Origin: an uncultured archaeon
GTDB lineage: Archaea; Halobacteriota; Methanosarcinia; Methanosarcinales; Methanoperedenaceae
Assembly: GCA_902386085.1 (NCBI GenBank)
Contig: CABMIA010000013.1
Coordinates: 1 to 5,698 of the forward strand
Direction: 5' to 3'
Length of the DNA stretch: 5,698 bases
Made by a program: the position numbers and the translations under genes. Shown here piece by piece: positions 1 through 5,439 of this stretch (its first letter is position 1; the number at the start of each line of letters is the position of its first letter). The notes beneath the pieces were generated by a model. It saw only the letters and a program-made list of their open reading frames with translations, did no database searches and was not told where the DNA came from.

Positions 1-405
1 CCCGCCGTACCTGCCTCTCCCTATGGTCTCGGGGACGGGTATATTTTCTTTTTCAAGGAGTCGGGTGCATTCAAGCTTATCCTCGCACAGTCGCACTGCG
101 TCCGCTGGGCAGCCAAGATTTACAGTATTCTCTTCCACTGTCTGCGTGAGGTCGCCCAGCATCTCATCGGGGGCAATGACAAGCCCGGCATCGCATTCTT
201 TTGAGATATTTTCCAGGGCGTCATCAAACACATCTGCCGCAATCGCAGTCCCTGCATCAAGTTGCATTCCTGATGTGGGATACAGTACCTCATGACCGCA
301 CGAAATAAAACTGCGAATAAGTGTGCCCAGCATTGCCCGCCCTTCGAGTATGAATTCGGGAACACCTGAGCCAACCGCGTATTCCGCGAGCATTATTTTC
401 ATCAT
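1..405 (-). CDS. ATP-grasp ligase, MfnD-like (tyramine--L-glutamate ligase), 3' end cut by window edge
   Basis: The first 135 residues of an ATP-grasp enzyme, read leftward and still open at the window edge. The N-terminus (MLAEYAVGSG, then EGRAML) and the NLGCPADAV segment near residues 96-104 match what I recall of archaeal MfnD. The following EDK..CTRLLEKENIPVPET (about residues 108-127) is the usual ATP-grasp lead-in, with K110 in the position of the nucleotide-binding lysine. MfnD ligates glutamate to tyramine using ATP in methanofuran synthesis in the cytoplasm. The M. jannaschii enzyme is roughly 290 residues, so over half of the gene, including the metal-binding core, lies outside. 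Two ATG codons are adjacent at 405 and 402, with an in-frame TGA directly upstream, so the start cannot be earlier; another ATG lies at 393. No Shine-Dalgarno is visible, and the TATA-like box at 425-432 predicts a transcript starting close to the ATG. The ATP-grasp fold is well supported; substrate assignment is less certain, as other archaeal ATP-grasp paralogues share this N-terminus. Confidence 0.72.
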   Translation of the reverse strand, partial: MMKIMLAEYAVGSGVPEFILEGRAMLGTLIRSFISCGHEVLYPTSGMQLDAGTAIAADVFDDALENISKECDAGLVIAPDEMLGDLTQTVEENTVNLGCPADAVRLCEDKLECTRLLEKENIPVPETIGRGRYGG

Positions 406-483
406 TCATATGATGCTATGTTCGTATTAAAATTGTGCGAATAGTTTTAATATGTCTCAAACGCATAATTAAGATGAAAAGAT
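406..483. promoter_or_regulatory. Divergent promoter region with inverted TATA-like boxes
   Basis: This 78-base AT-rich gap separates the leftward ATP-grasp gene from the rightward gene at 484. The octamer TTTTAATA occurs at 445-452 on the plus strand and at 432-425 on the minus strand, a perfect 8-bp inverted repeat with a 12-base spacer. Each copy is placed like an archaeal TATA box: the minus copy would start transcription near position 404, essentially at the ATG, and the plus copy near 473-476, about 10 bases before the ATG at 484. Neither gene has a clear Shine-Dalgarno. The symmetry could also be an operator. Placement is seen in the sequence; promoter function is inferred. Confidence 0.5.
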
Positions 484-945
484 ATGATCATAAACTTCCA
501 GCTTACTAACGTTGAATCCAGGACATATTCAAGCGCCGAGGATGTTCGAAAATATAAGAATATCAACATAAACTACGACGTGAACCTGAAAAATCCCTCA
601 ATAGTTGTCGAAAAAACCCCGTTTGGTGAAAAATCCGTCCTGCGGGTGGAATATTCCTTTGCGATCAACTATTTATCCCCGAATATCGGTCATATCAGGT
701 TTGAGGGGTTATCTGACTATTACAGCGAAGAAGAAGACCTCAAGGAACTGAAGGAAAAATGGGACTCGGGAAACGCTCCCGGCGATATCCAGAATGAACT
801 TGCCAATACCATGGTAGCCAACCTTGCCCCTCTTGCGCTCTTTCTGTCAAAATCATTGGGACTTCCACCGTCAATGCCTGTCCCTGTAATAAATTTCCAG
901 CAGGCACAGAAGAAAAAGGAAGAACCGACTTATTACCACGGGTAG
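484..945 (+). CDS. Conserved archaeal small protein, possibly SecB-like fold
   Basis: A 153-residue soluble protein without signal peptide or membrane segment. Residues 1-75 look like alternating beta strands (FQLTNV, INININYDVNL, SVLRVEYSFAINY, HIRFEGL). An acidic stretch SEEEDLKELKEKW (81-93), a helix at about 100-125 (IQNELANTMVANLAPLALFL) and a proline-rich end LPPSMPVPVINF (127-138) follow; the tail is charged (QKKKEE). Strands, then a helix, then a P-x-P-V-x-N-F segment recall SecB, whose chain also ends its core with a PVNF motif, and SecB-like proteins are known in some archaea such as M. jannaschii. If so it would be an export or antitoxin-type chaperone, but I base this on pattern only. 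The ATG at 484 has no Shine-Dalgarno; the TATA-like box at 445-452 suggests a very short leader. An ATG at 474 is out of frame. I am confident that it is a gene, much less so of the fold. Confidence 0.8.
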   Translation: MIINFQLTNVESRTYSSAEDVRKYKNININYDVNLKNPSIVVEKTPFGEKSVLRVEYSFAINYLSPNIGHIRFEGLSDYYSEEEDLKELKEKWDSGNAPGDIQNELANTMVANLAPLALFLSKSLGLPPSMPVPVINFQQAQKKKEEPTYYHG

Positions 946-1015
946 CTGCTGCCCTTTTTATCATGGGATTTTAATTTGGGGACATGCAGCCCCGTAAGAT
1001 TTTGATAAGCTGCCA
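946..1015. terminator. Convergent intergenic gap with weak hairpin and T-tracts
   Basis: Between two converging stop codons. It holds a T5 run at 955-959, a short GGGG/CCCC stem at 978-981 and 990-993 with an 8-base loop, and TTTT at 1000-1003 on the plus strand. Archaeal termination mostly uses T-tracts in the non-template strand, so the T runs would serve the gene at 484-945. The leftward gene sees mainly AAATTAAAAT after the stem, which is weak. Terminator function is a low-confidence inference. Confidence 0.3.
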
Positions 1016-1630
1016 TTATTGACCGGTCTCCCTGTTCGTCATTACGAACTTGACAATGACCACAGCGCCGAAAATTATCCCGATGGTTACAGGATAATAT
1101 GAAGACCTGACTATGTCCCATTTTTGTGCGAATATCAGGAACCCTGTTGTAAGAAGCACAAAAGCGGCAACGAGACCCGATAATTCCAGAGGTACTTTTA
1201 TTTTGCCGATAGTTATTTTATTCATGTTCTCAAGCCTTGCAAGCCTGCGTTCCGTTCCTGAAATGGCTGCAAGTTGTTGTTCCAGGTTCCTGTTCGTCTC
1301 AATAAGACCTGCCAGTACAGCCTGCGTACTGTTGACTTTGCCTTCTATTTCAATCAGGGATTTATCTTTTCCGGCGTTTTTTATCTCATCCACGGATTTA
1401 GCCACAATTGCTATCTGACTTATTAATTTTTCAATTTCATCGTGGATATCATACTCCAGGCTGGCACTCTGTTCGCCGTTTCCTCCCTGTGATTTGTATG
1501 ACAGGCGCCTTTCCACAGCCCTGAGGCGGCTATCAACGCTTCTGATGCTCTGGTCAAGAGCTTCAAGCCTGCCGTAAATGTCCACACCTGTTCCAGTTCC
1601 CTCAATATTTTTGTTCACGATTTTCACCAC
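1016..1630 (-). CDS. Coiled-coil protein with two C-terminal membrane segments, function unknown
   Basis: A 204-residue protein I cannot assign to a named family. Residues about 20-45 (YGRLEALDQSIRSVD and on), 62-85 and 92-137 show heptad-like spacing of hydrophobic residues among many charged ones, so the N-terminal three quarters should be long helices forming coiled coils. A Gly/Ser/Gln-rich break (QGGNGEQSAS) lies at 48-57. Two hydrophobic segments, about 148-168 and 179-197, are joined by a short loop (AQKWDIVRSSYYP), and the end is polar (MTNRETGQ). The likely topology is a tail-anchored hairpin with coiled coil and C-terminus both on the cytoplasmic side. The longest start is GTG at 1630. 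A second GTG at 1618 is preceded by GGTGA (1628-1624) with five bases between, a better ribosome-site fit, so the true protein may be four residues shorter. It is divergent from the pilin-like gene; a functional link is possible but not shown. Confidence 0.78.
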   Translation of the reverse strand: MVKIVNKNIEGTGTGVDIYGRLEALDQSIRSVDSRLRAVERRLSYKSQGGNGEQSASLEYDIHDEIEKLISQIAIVAKSVDEIKNAGKDKSLIEIEGKVNSTQAVLAGLIETNRNLEQQLAAISGTERRLARLENMNKITIGKIKVPLELSGLVAAFVLLTTGFLIFAQKWDIVRSSYYPVTIGIIFGAVVIVKFVMTNRETGQ

Positions 1631-1766
1631 CAGGATTTCTGGTTGACGGCGGGTTAATATATATATTTTTCACATTGTATTTTTTATAATTATTGATCAT
1701 ATTTTATTGGCACGGGAACAAAATAAAACGATTTATAAACTATGACAATTAAAAAGCAGCCAATTT
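1631..1766. promoter_or_regulatory. AT-rich divergent promoter region
   Basis: This 136-base gap lies between the leftward coiled-coil gene and the rightward pilin-like gene. On the plus strand TTTATAAA at 1732-1739, preceded by an A-rich stretch (AAATAAAACG, 1721-1730) in the position of a BRE, is a good archaeal TATA box; it predicts a start near 1760, a few bases from the ATG at 1767, which lacks a Shine-Dalgarno. On the minus strand two candidates exist: ATTATAAAAAATAC near 1690-1677, and an alternating AT run near 1670-1654. The first leaves room for the GGTGA ribosome site of the leftward gene. Confidence 0.5.
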
Positions 1767-3029
1767 ATGGTATCGTTTGTAAAGGATGAGCGCGGGACAA
1801 TGGAAATCCCCCTGCGCCTGGTGGTGTATGTAATGATAACTGCGGCTATCATCGCGCTTGTTGCGATAGGGTTATCGAATGTTAAACCCGGTATGACCGC
1901 GGATACCCTGGAAAAGCAGATAGGAGCAATGAAAGTGTCACTGGCGGCAATGCAATCCGGCGCGGCGCGAAACCTGATAGACCCTTCCTCGCCCGGAGGA
2001 AATATTCGGACTTACAAAATAGTACTTCCTGAAGATATGGGATATCTTGCTTTCGGGGCAGACCCCGACCCGGATAACGACGGAAATCTGACGAACACGC
2101 GCAATGACACTCTCACAGACAGGGGGAATGTCATTATTTACAGTTCAAGCGCGGGAAAGAAGATGATACCTCTTGATGAAAATATCGAAATACGCGAGGG
2201 GATTTTTGAGAACGGGAGGTGGGTGATGAATAGTGCGAACGGTAAACAGTATGGCGTTGTTATAAGAGGCGGTGGGAGATCGGAAATCACTTTCGAACTT
2301 GTTTACGATCCCCTTACAAAAGAAAGGTACACGCTTGCCCATTTCACGGACGACCTGGACGCCATTATTAATCCCTATGACCCTACAGTTCTTCCCAACC
2401 GCGTGGAGGTGTGGACCGACCCGGACTGGATACCTGCGGATGGAGCCACCGCGGCTGATGTCATTGTGCAGTTAAAGGACGCAAAAGGACGGGATGCTGC
2501 CAGGGACGGTGTTGAAGTGAACCTGACCGCTTCCGGCGGGACACTGGGGCGGGTGAATTTGACGACAGTAAATGGCAGGGCGAGAACGAATATCACATCT
2601 GAGGTTGTGGGTACTGTTCTTTTCACTGCAAGTTCTCCGGGGCTGAACCCTGGCTCCGCTTATCTTACAGTAAAGCAGGTGCCGATAGTCCTTGATTTTG
2701 GAAGGTGGTTGTACAGCGAGAATGAAGAACTTACTGCTTCTTTTACCACAGATCAGAGCCTGGAGTATAGCGTTACATTTCGGGGGAATGGTACAAAGTT
2801 CTCGGTGCCGTTCGTGGACCCATGGTGGCCGAATGCCTCCATATATATCGATGGTGTAAAGATTGGCGAAGAAACGATAGACAGCGAGACAATGATCGAC
2901 AGGAGCTTTCCAGGAGTAACGCTTGCGCCGGGAGTGCATTCGATAAAGGTCACGCTGACCAATGACTGGAATCTTCCATATCTCGGGGACACGAACCTGT
3001 TTGTGGAAAGAGTGACGCTGTCAGGATGA
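1767..3029 (+). CDS. Pilin-like surface protein with class III signal, Big_1 domain and C-terminal CBM60/36-like domain
   Basis: A 420-residue exported protein. The N-terminus KDERGTMEIPLRL followed by a hydrophobic helix (about 15-35) fits an archaeal class III signal: prepilin-peptidase cleavage after R9-G10, with Glu at +3. A pilin-like region of beta strands follows to about 205, with an acidic loop DPDPDNDGNL (99-108). Residues about 211-305 read as a Big_1 (invasin/intimin Ig-like) domain: NRVEVW, then IPADGATAADVIVQLKDAKG, VEVNLTASGGTLG, and VGTVLFTAS. Residues about 307-420 form a second beta domain. Its IYIDGVKIGEE, LAPGVHSIKVTLTND and GDTNLFVERVTLSG resemble calcium-dependent xylan-binding modules (CBM36/60 type). 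Seven N-glycosylation sequons (N107, N113, N252, N264, N275, N341, N356) suit a surface location. It is likely a minor pilin, or a membrane-anchored adhesin that binds polysaccharide. The ATG at 1767 fits the TATA box; the later ATG (M12) would delete the signal. The signal and Big_1 calls are stronger than the carbohydrate-binding call. Confidence 0.85.
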   Translation: MVSFVKDERGTMEIPLRLVVYVMITAAIIALVAIGLSNVKPGMTADTLEKQIGAMKVSLAAMQSGAARNLIDPSSPGGNIRTYKIVLPEDMGYLAFGADPDPDNDGNLTNTRNDTLTDRGNVIIYSSSAGKKMIPLDENIEIREGIFENGRWVMNSANGKQYGVVIRGGGRSEITFELVYDPLTKERYTLAHFTDDLDAIINPYDPTVLPNRVEVWTDPDWIPADGATAADVIVQLKDAKGRDAARDGVEVNLTASGGTLGRVNLTTVNGRARTNITSEVVGTVLFTASSPGLNPGSAYLTVKQVPIVLDFGRWLYSENEELTASFTTDQSLEYSVTFRGNGTKFSVPFVDPWWPNASIYIDGVKIGEETIDSETMIDRSFPGVTLAPGVHSIKVTLTNDWNLPYLGDTNLFVERVTLSG

Positions 3030-3050
3030 TATTGCATATAGGAGGTTAGT

Positions 3051-5198
3051 TCATTCCAGGAAATCGCGCAGGTCTCCCTGCACTTTCCCTCTCATGATTT
3101 CATCCAGCCGCTTCTCTGTGTACCCGAAGGGCAGCAGTATGCTTTCAGCCGCGCGAAGGAGATATTCGCAGTATTTTGCGCTGTCGTATCCTGTATTCCC
3201 GTCCGCAAGCTCGGGGATCATCACCCGCTTTGAGTAGCTTTTTGACCTGTGGTCTGTTATTATGTAGCGCACGCTCTGCCCTGGTTCTACTTCAATACCC
3301 TCCTGCCTGTACTGCCGCAGGGCTGCCGCGCGGTCATTGAACTGCCTGTAGTCGTCGCACCCGCGGGACACGCGCGTTTCGAAGATCATGTCAGTCAGGG
3401 CGTATTCATGTTCATGCGTTTTTCTCGTGTATTCCCGCAGCACTTCGATCGTTCCCGGGATTTTCATATAAAACCCGGACGCGTTTTTAGCTTCAGCAAG
3501 CACACCGAGCATGTCTTCCTGAAGCTTGCTGATAACACGCGGCGTATCGCTTCGCCGCATATCTATGCCCCGCACCTTAAGTTTGCCGTTCTTCATGACG
3601 CCGTAATACCGGTTGAGTGCTCCCACGCCGTTTGACTTGTTGGGAAGGAACACTATCCACCTGAATTCACCTTTCAGTTCAAGCGGTATCCCTATTTTCC
3701 GGCTGACAAGGTCACAGAGTTTGTCCGGCTCGCGCCCCTTCACCCACAGGCAGTCCACGATGCCATGCAGTATCTCAAAACCCATGCTGTCGGCGATCTC
3801 CACTGTCGATAGAAGTATGTCGCGACCGTATGCTGTTATTGACTCGTGGCATTCTATCCTCCCGAAGCGCGCCTTGTTAAATCCCATGTACCCGAAGCTT
3901 GTCACGAGGAGCCATTTGAGCAGGTTCTGTTTCATCTCGTACTCCTCTGCTCTTGCCGGCTCCGTCACAATGCGTTTTTTATATGTCATCCGCCGCTCTA
4001 TCAGGGGCGCAAGCACCCGCGGGATAAGCCCCGTGCGCCTCTGGCAGATATTGTAGTGCGTAAAGGGCACGCGCTTTCCGGAATCGGGACAGCACTGGCA
4101 CAGCACCGTCTCGGGTGATATGTTGTGGTTCACCATTATGTTAGGGAACAGGGACGCAAAATCCACTTCAAAGACGTTCTCGAAAAGCCCCACTTTCGGC
4201 TCTATCACAAGAGCGCCGCGGTCTGCAATGAGCAGTTCCTCCGCGGTCTTCCAGTATTCTGCGAGGTTGCGTTTCCAGGGTACAAGCACGCCGTCCTTCA
4301 GCGCCTGGTTGACCTGGAGCGCGGTCACGGCGCTTCCCGGGCTCAGGCGCGATAATTCCTGCATCGGTATCCCTGTTATGCGGGCAAGGTCTATCAGTCC
4401 GGCAAGCCCGCCTTCCCTGAACACAAAGGATGATTCATCAAGGTGCAGCCGTCCTGACAGAAGGCATCTGCCTGGTTTGTAGAGTATCCTGCCGTAGCTG
4501 AAGTACGATTTTCCACCGCTTCCGGGCACGACATCTTTTTCTCTGCCAAGCTGAAGGTCAATGTCATTCAGCGCGGCGCGGTGATAGAGGTACGGCAGGT
4601 CGAAGCTGTCGCCGTGTTCCGTGAGTATGATGTCGGGATCTATTGATGCGATCTCGCGGGAGACCATTTTCAGCATCTCCGCCTCATCTGCATTATCGAG
4701 AACGGTATCGTCAAGCTTGATGCTGCGGATGGGGCAGTCCATTGTAGCGATCCTGTCCCCTGCCGGCGTCACAGAGAGTTTCATGCCGGAAAGATCGGGC
4801 AACTCGTAGTCGATCGCATACTGGCTGTCGCTGCCGTCGAGTTTTATCATGGGGAAAAGGCTGCTTTCAAGGAGGTACTGCCTCACTGGGTCGAGGTCGA
4901 TGTTGTAGATACCGCATCCTTTTGCCTCAAGCATGGACGCAGTTTCATGGACCGCGCCCGGCTCAATAGTGGCAGAGAGTAATTCTTCCGGTGCTGCGCC
5001 CAGCCAGGTGCTCTTCTTTTCAACATGTACCTCACGCACGCCAGGCAGGCTGGCTACGAGAGGCTGCATTTCGGGCTTGCCGGACAGGTATATCTTTGGA
5101 TAATAGACCTTGCGCACAGGTCTTGCGCCTGCGTCATCCCGGATCCATTTCGTTATCGTGCTGTTCTGCGTGTCGTACCTGATGTCCAGAAGGAACAT
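3051..5198 (-). CDS. polB2: Family B DNA polymerase, PolB2 type, with altered motif C and degenerate exonuclease
   Basis: A 715-residue family B polymerase, a little shorter than replicative archaeal PolB (about 770-900). N-terminal and degenerate exonuclease domains span about 1-310, palm and fingers 320-515, thumb 525-715. Motif A is intact (VDFASLFPNIM, D346). Motif B reads KWLLVTSFGYMG (428-439) against the usual KLLANSFYGYYG, so K428 and G436 remain but Asn, Ser and Tyr are Val, Thr and Phe. Motif C reads HGIVDCLW (478-485): the first Asp of DTD is Ile480, the second is D482. Exo I D-x-E is absent near 139-146, Exo II keeps D200 (EHGDSFDLPYL) with His195 for Asn, and Exo III is not evident. 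RYYG (530-533) replaces KKRY-G. These traits are those of archaeal PolB2, a group thought to act in repair or translesion synthesis rather than replication. The ATG at 5198 has GGGAGG nine bases upstream; a 31-residue longer frame opens at TTG and is rejected. It is last in a three-gene operon and overlaps its neighbour by 65 bases. Confidence 0.9.
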   Translation of the reverse strand: MFLLDIRYDTQNSTITKWIRDDAGARPVRKVYYPKIYLSGKPEMQPLVASLPGVREVHVEKKSTWLGAAPEELLSATIEPGAVHETASMLEAKGCGIYNIDLDPVRQYLLESSLFPMIKLDGSDSQYAIDYELPDLSGMKLSVTPAGDRIATMDCPIRSIKLDDTVLDNADEAEMLKMVSREIASIDPDIILTEHGDSFDLPYLYHRAALNDIDLQLGREKDVVPGSGGKSYFSYGRILYKPGRCLLSGRLHLDESSFVFREGGLAGLIDLARITGIPMQELSRLSPGSAVTALQVNQALKDGVLVPWKRNLAEYWKTAEELLIADRGALVIEPKVGLFENVFEVDFASLFPNIMVNHNISPETVLCQCCPDSGKRVPFTHYNICQRRTGLIPRVLAPLIERRMTYKKRIVTEPARAEEYEMKQNLLKWLLVTSFGYMGFNKARFGRIECHESITAYGRDILLSTVEIADSMGFEILHGIVDCLWVKGREPDKLCDLVSRKIGIPLELKGEFRWIVFLPNKSNGVGALNRYYGVMKNGKLKVRGIDMRRSDTPRVISKLQEDMLGVLAEAKNASGFYMKIPGTIEVLREYTRKTHEHEYALTDMIFETRVSRGCDDYRQFNDRAAALRQYRQEGIEVEPGQSVRYIITDHRSKSYSKRVMIPELADGNTGYDSAKYCEYLLRAAESILLPFGYTEKRLDEIMRGKVQGDLRDFLE

Positions 5199-5439
5199 GC
5201 GCGACTGCCTCCCGCAGCGAGTTGAGTTCTTTTTGCTGCTCAACGAGTATGGATAAGAATATGGCGTCCATGGGCTCAAGGACGGGCGCAACGGTGCAGG
5301 ACGAAGCGTGTTCTCGCGCCTTGTTCATGAGGCAATCAAAGGCGATCTTATCTTCTCCCCGCAGGGCTCTTCTGAATACCGAAAGTTCCATTATGATCTC
5401 TTCAAGCAAATTCCTGAAGCTTGGCACTGTCCTGCCCAT
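5134..5439 (-). CDS. Small helical protein of the PolB2 operon, function unknown
   Basis: A 101-residue protein, mostly helical. The MGRTVPSFRN opening followed by LEEIIMELSVFRRALRGEDK..FDCLMNKAREHASS resembles a small euryarchaeal family I recall, whose members begin MGRT-x-P-[ST]-[FY]-R and contain FRRAL, FD.L...AR.HA and LS...EQ.KEL blocks. Residues about 5-49 and 57-80 should form amphipathic helices; the last 20 residues (from about H81) are polar and overlap the polymerase gene, so are less constrained. No enzymatic motif is visible. The ATG at 5439 is six bases after a perfect AGGAGGTG (5453-5446); an upstream GTG at 5448 lies inside that site and is rejected. It overlaps the RecA-like gene by 38 bases and the polymerase by 65, so the three are almost surely co-translated. 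The likely role is an adaptor between the RecA-like protein and the polymerase, inferred only from context. Confidence 0.85.
   Translation of the reverse strand: MGRTVPSFRNLLEEIIMELSVFRRALRGEDKIAFDCLMNKAREHASSCTVAPVLEPMDAIFLSILVEQQKELNSLREAVAHVPSGHQVRHAEQHDNEMDPG
5208..5213 (-). promoter_or_regulatory. Ribosome binding site GGGAGG for polB2
   Basis: It lies nine bases before the ATG at 5198, within the coding sequence of the small helical gene. It supports the 715-residue start of the polymerase, which opens with the family-typical strand MFLLDIRYDT. Confidence 0.75.

Noticed and set aside
120..374. 84-residue minus-strand frame within the ATP-grasp gene
   Set aside because: It is a shadow; the neighbouring minus frame is open from 405 to the window edge and carries the ATP-grasp sequence.
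2472..3037. Minus-strand open frames of 155 and 94 residues opposite the pilin-like gene
   Set aside because: Composition is unlike a real protein and the plus-strand frame carries clear domain motifs throughout.
3041..3046. GGAGGT on the plus strand in the gap between the pilin-like and polymerase genes
   Set aside because: No suitable start codon with an extended frame follows it, so it is probably a chance match.
3249..4482. Several plus-strand open frames opposite the polymerase (for example 3613-4056 and 4120-4482)
   Set aside because: They are antisense to a well-conserved coding sequence, show no recognisable domains and lack ribosome sites; they follow from codon bias of the true gene.
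5199..5291. 31-residue N-terminal extension of the polymerase starting from TTG at 5291
   Set aside because: It has no ribosome site, reads as Ser/Pro/Arg-rich low-similarity sequence, and overlaps the upstream gene deeply, whereas ATG 5198 has GGGAGG and a family-like N-terminus.
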